Shown here: positions 53,227 to 63,786 of the stretch, piece after piece
Position numbering within the stretch: position 1 is the stretch's first letter
Layout of the letters: every line of letters begins with the position of its first letter
From: Pseudaquabacterium inlustre
Lineage (GTDB): Bacteria; Pseudomonadota; Gammaproteobacteria; Burkholderiales; Burkholderiaceae_C
Direction: 5' to 3'
Length of the DNA stretch: 64,000 nucleotides
NCBI RefSeq assembly: GCF_038066595.1
Contig: NZ_JBBUTH010000011.1
Location: forward strand, 1-64,000
Notes under the pieces: model-generated
The model's input: the letters and a program-made list of their open reading frames with translations, nothing else
Told to the model about the DNA's origin: nothing
Databases searched by the model: none
Program-made: the position numbers and the translations under genes

Positions 53227-55728
53227 TCAGGTCTGCCCCAGGGCGACGCCGAAGGCGCCGGCGGTATCGAGCAGGCGGCCGGCGCCGCGCGCCGATGCCA
53301 GCGCCGTGGCCTCGGGCCTTGCCTGCAGTGCCGCATCGGTCCGCGCGCGCACGCGCAGCTCGGCGGGCTCCTCGGCGTCGACGCCGCTGGCGCGCCGGGC
53401 CGACTCTCCATAACCCATCAGCCGGGCGGCGCTGAACCAGCGCTGCTCGGCCGCGGCCAGTCCGGCGGCGGTGGCGGCGTAGCGGAAGCCCAGGTCGTAG
53501 CGCACGATCAGCGGCGCGGCGCGCGCCAGTGCCGCGCGCGCGGCGGCGGTGTCGCCGCGCAGCAGCAGGGCCGTGGCCAGGCTGCCCAGCGCGAAGGCCA
53601 GGAAGATGCCGCGCACCGGCTGCGCGTCCAGTCGGTCGGCGGTCTGGCGCAGCGTGTCGACGGCGAAGTCCAGGTCGTCCAGCGTCATCGCGATGCCGGC
53701 CATGGTCCAGGCCAGCACGCCGGCCCATTGCACGGCGCCGCAGCCGTCCAGCAGTTCACGCGCCTGGCCGTACAGCTGCAGGGCTTCGTCATAGCGACCC
53801 GCGCCCATGGCCAGGCGCGCGCTGGCGCTGAGCAGCTGCACGCGCACGCGAGGCGCGGCCTGCGGGCTGTGCAGGCGCTGCAGCTCGGCCAGCGCCGCCT
53901 CCTGCGTGGCATCGGGCCGGGTGGTGCCGGGGATCAGCAGCAGCAGCGTCATGCCCAGCGTGGCGGTGTCGGGCGTGCCACGCAGCAGCTCGGCGGCGCG
54001 CAGCGCGACGCTGCGTGCGCGCCGCTGCTGCGACCAGATCAGCATCCAGGCCTGGGTGTGCAGCAGGCGGCCATGGTCCAGCGCCGGCGTGTCGGCTCGC
54101 ACGCAGGCCAGGGCCGCCTCGCAATAACGCGCGCCCTCGGGTTGCTGCGACAGGGCTTCGCGCCACAGCGGGCCGGCGTCGCCCACCAGGCGTACGGCCA
54201 GGGCCGGGTCGTGCGCGAGCGCCCACGCGATGGCCACATGCAGGTTGTCGTGGTCGGGCTCGCAGCGCGCGCGCATCTCGGCATCGCCGATCGCCCAGTA
54301 GTCCTGGGCCATTGCCGCCACCTGGGCGGCGATGGCCTGGGCATGGCGGGCCTGCACGGCGGCGGTCTCGCCGGCCTCGGCCAGGCAGTGCAAGGCATGG
54401 GCGCGGGTGGTCTCCAGCAGGCGAAGGCGGGGTGTGTCGCCCGGCGCCAGCAGCAGCATGGACTTGTCGACCAGCGCGGCCAGGTGGTCCAGCACGGCCC
54501 AGGCGTCGACCTGCGCATCGGCCGCCACGGCCTGGGCGGCGGCGGAGGAGAAGCTGCCGGCGAACACGCCCAGTCGCCGGTACACGGCCTGCTCGTCGGG
54601 CGAGAGCAGGCCGTGGCTGAAGGCCAGCGCCGCCTGCAGTGTGTCGTGGCGGCTGAGACCGCGGCGGCCATGGCCGCGCAGCAGCTGCAGGCGCTGGTCG
54701 AGCCGTTCGGCCAGGCCGCCCAGGCCCAGCAGCGGCACGCGCGCGGCCGCCAGCTCCAGCGCCAGCGGGATGCCGTCCAGCCGCCGGCACAGCTGGGCCA
54801 CGGCCGCGGCATTGCCGGCGTCCAGCGCGAAGCCGGGCTGCAGCGCCTGCACGCGCTGCACGAACAGCTGGACGGCGGTGCTGCGCGCCACGAGTGGCAG
54901 CGCGTCACCGTGCGGCAGCGGCAGGGTGTCCAGGCGGTAGACCCACTCGTCGGCAGTCTTCAGCGCTTGCTGGCTGGTGATCAGCAGGCGCAGCCGCGGT
55001 GCGGCGGCGCGCACCTGCTCGACCAGTCGCACCACGGCGGGCAGCAGGTGCTCGCAGTTGTCGAGCAGCAGCAGGCCGTCCTGGTCGCGCAGGGCGTCGG
55101 CCACCGTCTGCTCCGGGGTGTGGCCGGCGGCCTCCTGCACGCCCAGCGCGCGCGCCAGGGTGGGGGCTACCAGCGCCGGATGGCGCAGTGCGGCCAGGTC
55201 CACCCACCACACGGCGCGCTCGCCGCTGCGCCACTGTGCCGCCACGGCCCGCGCCAGGTGCGTCTTGCCCACGCCGCCGGTGGCAACGATGGACACCGTG
55301 ACCTGCGCCTGCAGTGCCTGCGCCAGCATCCGCTGTTCGGCCTCGCGGCCAATGATGGGGGGCAGTGCCGCCGGCAAATTGCCAGGTGCAGCGCGCTGCG
55401 CAGGCAGCCCTGCGGGCGTCGGCGGGGCGGTCGCCGCGTCCGTGAGTGGCAGCGTGAAGCGGTAGCCGCGTCGCGGGATGGTGGCGATGGCGCGCTCGCC
55501 CAGCAGCTTGCGCAGTGTGCTGATCTGCACCTGCAGGTTGTTCTCCTCGACCACCGCGCCGGGCCACACGCGGTCCAGCAGTTCCGCCTTGGTGACCACG
55601 CGGTCGGCGTGGCTCAGCAGCACCAGCAGCACGTCGAAGGCCCTGGCCCCCAGATGCAGCGGCTGGCCATCCCGCCGCAGTTCGCGGCGCGGCTCCAGCA
55701 GTTCGTAGCGGTCGAATCGGTAATGCAT
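53227..55728 (-). CDS. Winged-helix/NB-ARC-type NTPase regulator
   Basis: This 833-residue protein has an N-terminal OmpR-type winged helix (LGARAFDVLLVLLSHADRVVTKAELLDRVWPG...VQISTLRKLLGERAIATIPRRGYRF). An NTPase domain (Walker A TGGVGKT near residue 150, LLLLDNCEH as Walker B, GIPLALELAAARV) and long helical repeats follow, as in the SARP/AfsR and CadC-related large regulators. It probably controls the genes it precedes on the same strand (TIR protein and SDR-like enzyme). The C-terminal region contains TPR-like repeats (about 600-790). The ligand is unknown. Confidence 0.82.
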   Translation of the reverse strand: MHYRFDRYELLEPRRELRRDGQPLHLGARAFDVLLVLLSHADRVVTKAELLDRVWPGAVVEENNLQVQISTLRKLLGERAIATIPRRGYRFTLPLTDAATAPPTPAGLPAQRAAPGNLPAALPPIIGREAEQRMLAQALQAQVTVSIVATGGVGKTHLARAVAAQWRSGERAVWWVDLAALRHPALVAPTLARALGVQEAAGHTPEQTVADALRDQDGLLLLDNCEHLLPAVVRLVEQVRAAAPRLRLLITSQQALKTADEWVYRLDTLPLPHGDALPLVARSTAVQLFVQRVQALQPGFALDAGNAAAVAQLCRRLDGIPLALELAAARVPLLGLGGLAERLDQRLQLLRGHGRRGLSRHDTLQAALAFSHGLLSPDEQAVYRRLGVFAGSFSSAAAQAVAADAQVDAWAVLDHLAALVDKSMLLLAPGDTPRLRLLETTRAHALHCLAEAGETAAVQARHAQAIAAQVAAMAQDYWAIGDAEMRARCEPDHDNLHVAIAWALAHDPALAVRLVGDAGPLWREALSQQPEGARYCEAALACVRADTPALDHGRLLHTQAWMLIWSQQRRARSVALRAAELLRGTPDTATLGMTLLLLIPGTTRPDATQEAALAELQRLHSPQAAPRVRVQLLSASARLAMGAGRYDEALQLYGQARELLDGCGAVQWAGVLAWTMAGIAMTLDDLDFAVDTLRQTADRLDAQPVRGIFLAFALGSLATALLLRGDTAAARAALARAAPLIVRYDLGFRYAATAAGLAAAEQRWFSAARLMGYGESARRASGVDAEEPAELRVRARTDAALQARPEATALASARGAGRLLDTAGAFGVALGQT

Positions 55729-55885
55729 CGGCGGCAGTTCGACGGTCCCGCGATTGAGGGGGCGCCGCTTCAGGAATTTTCAGGCTTCTCAAGGACGCCC
55801 CGGACGCTGCGCCGCGAGCATGTGGACCCAGTGCGGCGCCCGCACGGGGCGTGGCCGATTGTGTGGTGACTGGGAGAGGTGCGAG

Positions 55886-56557
55886 ATGAAGTGCGTGAAT
55901 GGAATGCGCGCGGCCGCTGCCGTGGCGGCGGCGCTGGTGGTGTCGACGGCGGCGCAGGCCTCGCTGATCGGCGACAGCGTGAACGGCAGACTGAACTCGC
56001 CGATCTGGGGCGATGTGCCGCAGGCCTTCAGCCCGGCGGCGGTGACCGTGGGCGCGGGCGTCGAGTTCAATGGTCGGTGGCGCTTTGCCCCCTGGGCCGC
56101 CTCCACCGAGACCTGGGACATCTCGGTCGACATCGGCGCCTCGTCGGTGCGCGTCTCGGCCTACGAGAACACGCCGGCCACGAACAATGTCTACGCCTAC
56201 AACACGGTGCTGTTCCAGATCGTCCTGAGCGGCCTGGACCTGGGCCAGCCAATCAGCGCGGTGCAGCTGAGTTCCGGCATCGGCCATGTCGGCGATCCGA
56301 ACGCCGGATGGAGCACGGTCGACTGGGCCTTCACGGCCGACAGCCTCACGCTGTCGTTTTACAACCTGCCGTTCGGCTCGGCCAACAACCCACCCAATGG
56401 CGGTGAGTGGGTGTTCGACCTGAACCCGCAGACGCAGGGCGGTGGCACGGGTTCGACGCCCACCACCGGCCAGGTGCCCGAGCCGGCGGCGTTGTCGCTG
56501 GCCGTGCTGGCACTGGCCGGAGCGGGCTTGGCCGGCGCACGTCGGCGCCGCGGCTGA
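55886..56557 (+). CDS. PEP-CTERM sorting-signal protein
   Basis: This 223-residue exported protein has a signal peptide (MKCVNGMRAAAAVAAALVVSTAAQA) and ends with the PEP-CTERM signal VPEPAALSLAVLALAGAGLAGARRRRG. It is therefore expected to be processed by the exosortase/EpsH system. The mature domain is about 165 residues with Gly/Ser/Thr/Asn-rich beta-type sequence (NPPNGGEWVFDLNPQ). No function is known. GGGAGAGG lies upstream of ATG 55886. It is divergent from the NTPase regulator and converges on glpK. Confidence 0.85.
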   Translation: MKCVNGMRAAAAVAAALVVSTAAQASLIGDSVNGRLNSPIWGDVPQAFSPAAVTVGAGVEFNGRWRFAPWAASTETWDISVDIGASSVRVSAYENTPATNNVYAYNTVLFQIVLSGLDLGQPISAVQLSSGIGHVGDPNAGWSTVDWAFTADSLTLSFYNLPFGSANNPPNGGEWVFDLNPQTQGGGTGSTPTTGQVPEPAALSLAVLALAGAGLAGARRRRG

Positions 56558-56603
56558 CGCGCCGGCAGGCAGGCCGGCCGGCCGACGGGCGCGCCGGGCC
56601 CTG

Positions 56604-58106
56604 TCAAGCCGCCGTGGTCTGCCGCACCGCCTGCTCCCACTGCGCCATGCGCTCGGCCGCGCGCTCGCGCGACAGCGTGGGGTGGAAGCGGCGTTCGGCC
56701 TGCCACAGCGCGGCCAGCTCGTCGGTGTTGCGCCACACGCCGGTGGCCAAGCCGGCCAGGTACGCGGCACCGAGTGCCGTGGTCTCGATGACCTGCGGTC
56801 GCACCACCGGGATGCCCAGCAGGTCGGCCTGGAACTGCATCAGCAGGTCGTTGACGCAGGCGCCGCCGTCCACGCGCAGCTCGCTCACGGCGGCACCGCC
56901 GGCGGCCACCGCGTCCTTGCTCATGGCCTGCAGCAGCGCGGCGCTCTGGAACGCGATGCTCTCCAGCGCGGCGCGGGCGATGTGGGCCACGGTGCTGCCG
57001 CGCGTCAGGCCGACGATGGCGCCGCGGCAGTTGGCGTCCCAGTAGGGCGCACCCAGGCCGGTGAAGGCGGGCACGAACATCACGCCGCCGGCGTCGGGCA
57101 CGCTCTCGGCCAGGGCCTGCACCTCGCCACTGCCCTGGATGGCCTTGAGCCCGTCGCGCAGCCACTGCACCACGGCACCGCCGATGAACACGCTGCCTTC
57201 CAGCGCGTATTGAGCGGTCGTGTTCGGCTGGGCGGCGCTGGTGGTGATCAGGCCGTTGGCCGACAGCTGGAACTTCGGGCCGGTGTGCATCAACATGAAG
57301 CAGCCGGTGCCGTAGGTGTTCTTGGCCAGTCCGGCCGAGAAGCAGGCCTGGCCGAACAGCGCGCTCTGCTGGTCGCCGGCCATGCCGGCAATCGGGATGG
57401 CGGCGCCCAGCAGGCCGGGCAGGCTCTCGCCGAACACATGCGACGACGGATGCACCTGCGGCAGCAGGCTGTCGGGCACGTGCAGCAGCTTCAGCAGCTC
57501 GTGGTCCCAGGTGTTGTGGCGCACGTCGAACAGCATGGTGCGCGCGGCGTTGCTGACGTCGGTGGCGTGCACATGGCCGCCGGTCAGCTTCCACAGCAGC
57601 CAGCTGTCGATGGTGCCGAAGGCCAGGTCGCCGTGTGCGGCGTCGATGTGGGCCGTGGGCACATGGTCCAGGATCCAGCGGATCTTGCTGGCCGAGAAGT
57701 AGGCGTCCACCACCAGGCCGGTGCTGGCGCGGATGGCCTCGGCATGGCCGTGCTCGCGCAGTTGCGCGCACAGCGGCTCGCCGCGGCGGTCCTGCCAGAC
57801 GATGGCGTTGTGGATGGCCTGGCCGGTGCGGCGGTTCCACACCACGGTGGTCTCGCGCTGGTTGGTGATGCCTATTGCCGCGATGTCGGCGGCGGTCAGC
57901 CCGGCCTTGGCCAGCGCCTCGCGCGCGGTGTCGAGCTGGCTCTGCCAGATCTCCTCGGGGTCGTGCTCCACCCAGCCGGGCTGCGGGTAGATCTGGCGGA
58001 ACTCGCGCTGCGCCATGGCCACGATGCGGCCCTGGCCGTCGAACACGATGCTGCGCGAGCTGCTGGTGCCCTGGTCGAGGGCGAGCACATGGGTCTTCGT
58101 CGTCAT
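56604..58106 (-). CDS. glpK: Glycerol kinase
   Basis: This 500-residue enzyme phosphorylates glycerol with ATP. It has ALDQGTSSSRSIVFD (residues 9-23), GWVEHDPEEIWQ, GITNQRETTVVWNRRTG, VWQDRR, GTIDSWLLWKLTGG, AGDQQSALFGQ and KNTYGTGCFML. The length equals family standard (502 in E. coli). Its ATG overlaps the glpR stop as ATGA, so repressor and kinase are coupled. It belongs with the divergent glpD-glpSTPQ genes. Confidence 0.96.
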   Translation of the reverse strand: MTTKTHVLALDQGTSSSRSIVFDGQGRIVAMAQREFRQIYPQPGWVEHDPEEIWQSQLDTAREALAKAGLTAADIAAIGITNQRETTVVWNRRTGQAIHNAIVWQDRRGEPLCAQLREHGHAEAIRASTGLVVDAYFSASKIRWILDHVPTAHIDAAHGDLAFGTIDSWLLWKLTGGHVHATDVSNAARTMLFDVRHNTWDHELLKLLHVPDSLLPQVHPSSHVFGESLPGLLGAAIPIAGMAGDQQSALFGQACFSAGLAKNTYGTGCFMLMHTGPKFQLSANGLITTSAAQPNTTAQYALEGSVFIGGAVVQWLRDGLKAIQGSGEVQALAESVPDAGGVMFVPAFTGLGAPYWDANCRGAIVGLTRGSTVAHIARAALESIAFQSAALLQAMSKDAVAAGGAAVSELRVDGGACVNDLLMQFQADLLGIPVVRPQVIETTALGAAYLAGLATGVWRNTDELAALWQAERRFHPTLSRERAAERMAQWEQAVRQTTAA

Positions 58107-58876
58107 GGGTTGTCTCCTGCCACGGTGCACTGCACGTCGGCTTCGGCCAGCAGGGCCTCGAAGGGCGGCGGCGGCGGGGCGTCGGTGAACAGCTGGTCCA
58201 CCTGGTCCAGCCGGCCCACCTCCACCATCGCCGGGCGGTTGAACTTGCTGTGGTCGGCGGCCAGCCACACCTGGCGGCTGGCGCGGATGATGGCCTGCGC
58301 CACCTTCACCTCGCGGTAGTCGTAGTCGCGCAGCGTGCCGTCGGCCTCGATGCCCGAGATGCCGATCAGGCCGATGTCGACACGGAACTGGCCGATGAAC
58401 TCCACCGTGGCCTCGCCGACGATGCCGCGGTCGCGGTGGCGCACCACGCCGCCGGCCACGATCACCTCGCAGTCGGGGTTGTCGCTCAGGATGGCCGCCA
58501 CGTTCAGGTTGTTGGTGATGACGCGCAGGCCACGCCGGCCCACCAGCTCGCGCGCGATGGCCTCGGTGGTGGTGCCGATGTTCAGGATCAGGCTGCAGCC
58601 GTCGGGCACCTGGGCCGCGATGGCGCGCGCGATGCGCTGCTTGCCCTCGTCGTGCAGGGCCTGGCGCTGGCGGTAGGCGATGTTCTCGGTGGTGCTGCTG
58701 GGCAGGCGCACGCCGCCGTGGAAGCGCGCCACCAGGCCGGCATCGGCCAGCAGCTTCACATCGCGGCGCACGGTCTGCAGCGTGACGCCGAAGCGCTCGG
58801 CCAGGGCCTCCACGCTGGCGGTGCCGAGTTCGCGCACGGCGGCCAGCATGGCTTCCTGACGAGGGTGATTCAGCAT
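58103..58876 (-). CDS. glpR: DeoR-family glycerol regulon repressor
   Basis: This 257-residue repressor has an N-terminal DeoR helix-turn-helix (VEALAERFGVTLQTVRRDVKLLADAGLVARFHGG, about residues 22-55) and the C-terminal DeoR sensor domain (SLILNIGTTTEAIARELVGRRGLRVITNNLNVA). It senses glycerol 3-phosphate or a related phosphosugar. It is coupled to glpK and faces glpD; the operator candidates are the GAACGAACACAA repeats at 59023 and 59056. Confidence 0.9.
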   Translation of the reverse strand: MLNHPRQEAMLAAVRELGTASVEALAERFGVTLQTVRRDVKLLADAGLVARFHGGVRLPSSTTENIAYRQRQALHDEGKQRIARAIAAQVPDGCSLILNIGTTTEAIARELVGRRGLRVITNNLNVAAILSDNPDCEVIVAGGVVRHRDRGIVGEATVEFIGQFRVDIGLIGISGIEADGTLRDYDYREVKVAQAIIRASRQVWLAADHSKFNRPAMVEVGRLDQVDQLFTDAPPPPPFEALLAEADVQCTVAGDNP

Positions 58877-59022
58877 CGACGACAGCAGGGGGATGGAGGG
58901 GATGGGGCAGCGTGGCGGCACCACCGTCCGCCAGCGGCAGCGAGCGTAAGCGATCTTCGCTTCGGGTTCTCCCGGGGCGAACCCGCTTGCATTCGATCAT
59001 CCGATCGGCTAAAAAAGAAAAA

Positions 59023-59067
59023 GAACGAACACAAACGAATGCGCGTTTGGGGTTCGAACGAACACAA
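59023..59067. promoter_or_regulatory. Repeated GlpR operator candidates in the glpR-glpD gap
   Basis: GAACGAACACAA occurs exactly twice, at 59023-59034 and 59056-59067, 33 bp apart (about three helical turns), in the AT-richer core of the divergent glp promoter. Inverted TTCGAACGAA elements overlap the second copy. This spacing suits cooperative repressor binding. Confidence 0.6.
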
Positions 59068-59071
59068 GACC

Positions 59072-59089
59072 GAGCCCACCGAGCCCACC
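59072..59089. repeat. Tandem GAGCCCACC repeat upstream of glpD
   Basis: Two adjacent 9-bp copies of GAGCCCACC lie between the operator repeats and the glpD ribosome-binding site. They may affect the leader of the glpD transcript; no function is known. Confidence 0.5.
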
Positions 59090-59125
59090 GAGGCATCACA
59101 CCGCGCTGTCCCTGCCCGCGGATCC

Positions 59126-59140
59126 GAGGAGACCCGATTG
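59126..59140 (+). promoter_or_regulatory. Ribosome-binding site and TTG start of glpD
   Basis: GAGGAGA at 59126-59132 lies 5 nt before a TTG at 59138-59140 that is in frame with glpD. The nearest in-frame ATG, at 59162, is 29 nt from this site. The TTG is therefore the likelier start. Confidence 0.55.
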
Positions 59141-60763
59141 ACCGAGCCCCAGGCCGGCGCCATGGCGCCGGATTCGCCGCGAGCGTCTGCCGGCGCCCTG
59201 CCCACGCACTGCGATGTGCTGGTGGTGGGCGGCGGCATCAACGGCGCCGGCATCGCGCGTGACCTGGCCGGCCGTGGCCTGAAGGTGCTGCTGGCCGAGC
59301 GCGACGACCTGGCGCGCCACACCTCGTCGTCGAGCACCAAGCTGATCCACGGCGGCCTGCGCTACCTCGAGTACTACGAGTTCAACCTGGTGCGCAAGGC
59401 GCTGGCCGAGCGCGAGGTGCTGCTGAAAAGCGCGCCGCACATCATGTGGCCGCTGCGCTTCGTGATGCCGCACGACCCCTCGATGCGGCCGGTGTGGATG
59501 ATCCGCGCCGGCCTGTTCCTGTACGACCACCTGGCCAAGCGCGAGTGGCTGCCCGGCAGCACCACGGTGAACCTGCACCGCCATGCCGCCGGTGCGCCGC
59601 TGAAGCCCGGCTTCACGCGCGGCTTCGTGTACAGCGACGGCTGGGTGGACGACGCCCGCCTGGTGGTGCTGAACGCCATCGACGCCGTCGAGCGCGGCGC
59701 CACGGTGCTGACCCGCTGCACGGTGGTGGATGCGCAGCGCAGCGGCACCGGCTGGCGCGCCACGCTGCAGCCCGCCGGCGGTGCGCCGGTGCAGGTGCAG
59801 GCGCGGGCCCTGGTGAATGCCGCCGGGCCGTGGGCCGGCGAGTTCCTGCGTGACCGGGCGCGCCAGGCCAGCGCGCGCTCGCTGCGTCTGGTCAAGGGCA
59901 GCCACATCGTGGTGCCGAAGATGTTCGACCACGACCACGCCTACATCTTCCAGAACCCCGACCGCCGCATCATCTTCGCCATCCCCTACGAGGGCAACTT
60001 CACGCTGATCGGCACCACCGACGTCGAGATCCAGGGCGACCCTGGCACCGCGCAGATCGACGGCAACGAGACCGCCTACCTGTGCGAGCAGGCCAGCCGC
60101 TACTTCGCCAAGCCGGTGCGCCCGGCCGACGTGGTGTGGACCTATGCCGGCGTGCGCCCGCTGCTCGACGACGAATCGGGCGATGCCTCGGCCGTCACGC
60201 GCGACTACCTGCTGGAGTTCGACGGCGAGGGCGCCAGCGGCCCGCTGCTCACCGTGTGGGGCGGCAAGATCACCACCTTCCGCAAGCTGGCCGAGGAGGC
60301 CGCCGACGAACTGGTGCGCCGCCTGGGTGGGCCCGCGACGGCCCGGCTGGCCTGGACGCGCGGCGCGTCGCTGCCCGGCGGCGACCTGCGCGGCTGGATC
60401 GGTGCCGCGCAGCGGCCCGATGCCGACATCGCCCGCTTCATCGAGGTGATGGCGCAGCGCCATCCGCTGCTGCCGGCCGCGGTGCGTGCGCGCTGGGCGC
60501 GGGCCTATGGCAGCCGCGTCGATCGCGTGCTGGCACTGGGCGCCGCGCCGGGTGCCGAGGTGGCGCCGGGCCTGTACGAATGCGAGCTGCGCTACCTGCA
60601 GCAGCACGAGTGGGCGCGCAGCGCCGACGACGTGCTGTGGCGGCGCAGCAAGCTCGGGTTGCACCTGAGTGCGCCGCAGCGCGAGGCGGTGGCGCAATGG
60701 TGGGCCACGCATTTCCCTGAAGAAGACAGCAAGGCCACCGGCCAGGAGACTCCGTGCAACTGA
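59138..60763 (+). CDS. glpD: Aerobic glycerol-3-phosphate dehydrogenase
   Basis: This membrane-associated flavoprotein (541 residues from TTG 59138, 533 from ATG 59162) oxidises glycerol 3-phosphate to dihydroxyacetone phosphate and reduces quinone. It has the FAD motif VVGGGINGAGIARDLAGRG, then SSSSTKLIHGGLRYLEYYEFNLVRKAL, GFVYSDGWVDDARLVV, LVNAAGPWAGEF and TVWGGKITTFRKLAEEA. The length agrees with the family. It starts the operon glpD-glpSTPQ and its stop overlaps the glpS GTG start. Confidence 0.93.
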   Translation: MTEPQAGAMAPDSPRASAGALPTHCDVLVVGGGINGAGIARDLAGRGLKVLLAERDDLARHTSSSSTKLIHGGLRYLEYYEFNLVRKALAEREVLLKSAPHIMWPLRFVMPHDPSMRPVWMIRAGLFLYDHLAKREWLPGSTTVNLHRHAAGAPLKPGFTRGFVYSDGWVDDARLVVLNAIDAVERGATVLTRCTVVDAQRSGTGWRATLQPAGGAPVQVQARALVNAAGPWAGEFLRDRARQASARSLRLVKGSHIVVPKMFDHDHAYIFQNPDRRIIFAIPYEGNFTLIGTTDVEIQGDPGTAQIDGNETAYLCEQASRYFAKPVRPADVVWTYAGVRPLLDDESGDASAVTRDYLLEFDGEGASGPLLTVWGGKITTFRKLAEEAADELVRRLGGPATARLAWTRGASLPGGDLRGWIGAAQRPDADIARFIEVMAQRHPLLPAAVRARWARAYGSRVDRVLALGAAPGAEVAPGLYECELRYLQQHEWARSADDVLWRRSKLGLHLSAPQREAVAQWWATHFPEEDSKATGQETPCN

Positions 60764-61827
60764 CGTTAGACGGCATCGAACACCGCGTCGATGCCGCCAC
60801 CCATCTCTACCGACTGAACCTGGCGCTGCAGCCCGGCACGGTGACCGTGCTGCTGGGCGCCACCCAGGCCGGCAAGACCACGCTGATGCGCCTGATGGCC
60901 GGGCTGGACGTGCCCACCGAGGGCCAGGTGCGGGTCGATGGCCGCGATGTCACCGGCATGCCGGTGCGCGACCGCAACGTGGCCATGGTGTACCAGCAGT
61001 TCATCAACTACCCGTCGATGACGGTGGCCGACAACATCGCCTCGCCGCTCAAGCTGCGCGGGGGCATGGACAAGGCGGCCATCGCGGCCCGCGTGCAGGC
61101 CCTGGCCGCGCAGCTGCACATCGAGCCCTTCCTGAAGCGCCTGCCGGCCGAGCTGTCGGGCGGCCAGCAGCAGCGCGTGGCCCTGGCCCGCGCGCTGGCC
61201 AAGAACGCACCGCTGATGCTGCTGGACGAGCCGCTGGTCAACCTGGACTACAAGCTGCGCGAGGAACTGCGCGACGAGCTCTCGGCGCTGTTTGCCGCCG
61301 GTGATTCCACCGTGGTGTACGCCACCACCGAGCCCACCGAGGCGCTGCTGCTGGGCGGCTACACCGCCGTGATGGATGCCGGCGAGCTGCTGCAGTACGG
61401 CCCCACGGCCGAGGTCTTCCACCGCCCGGCCAGCCTGCGCGTGGCGCGCGCCTTCAGCGATCCGCCGATGAACCTGATCACCGGCGGCGCGCAGGCCCTG
61501 GGTCCGCACCTGTCCGACAGCCTGGCCGCGGCCACCCCCGACACCACGCTGGGCGTGCGTGCCGGCGCGCTGCGCGTGCAGCAGCGCCCGGGCGACATCG
61601 CACTGCCCGGCACGGTGGAGCTGGCCGAGATCTCGGGCTCCGACACCTTCGTGCATGCCGACACGCCCGCCGGCGAGCTGGTGGTGCAGCTGACCGGCGT
61701 GCACTACTTCGAGCTGGGCGCGCGCATCACGCTGTACCTGGATCCGCAGCAGGTCTACGTGTTCGCGGCCGACGGTGCGCTCAAGCGCGCCCCGGCGATC
61801 GAGCGGCTGATGGCGGGGGTGAACTGA
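60754..61827 (+). CDS. glpS: Glycerol ABC transporter ATP-binding protein GlpS
   Basis: This 357-residue ATPase has Walker A GATQAGKTT (35-43), signature LSGGQQQR (134-141) and Walker B LLDEP (156-160), with a C-terminal TOBE-like domain. The switch His is missing: where VTHDQ is expected it reads ATTEP (Thr192). The start is GTG 60754, 7 nt before the glpD stop codon. It pairs with GlpT, whose signature is lost but whose switch His is kept, giving a predicted asymmetric pair of ATP sites. Confidence 0.88.
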   Translation: MQLTLDGIEHRVDAATHLYRLNLALQPGTVTVLLGATQAGKTTLMRLMAGLDVPTEGQVRVDGRDVTGMPVRDRNVAMVYQQFINYPSMTVADNIASPLKLRGGMDKAAIAARVQALAAQLHIEPFLKRLPAELSGGQQQRVALARALAKNAPLMLLDEPLVNLDYKLREELRDELSALFAAGDSTVVYATTEPTEALLLGGYTAVMDAGELLQYGPTAEVFHRPASLRVARAFSDPPMNLITGGAQALGPHLSDSLAAATPDTTLGVRAGALRVQQRPGDIALPGTVELAEISGSDTFVHADTPAGELVVQLTGVHYFELGARITLYLDPQQVYVFAADGALKRAPAIERLMAGVN

Positions 61828-61828
61828 C

Positions 61829-63778
<1,950 letters not shown>

Positions 63779-63786
<8 letters not shown>

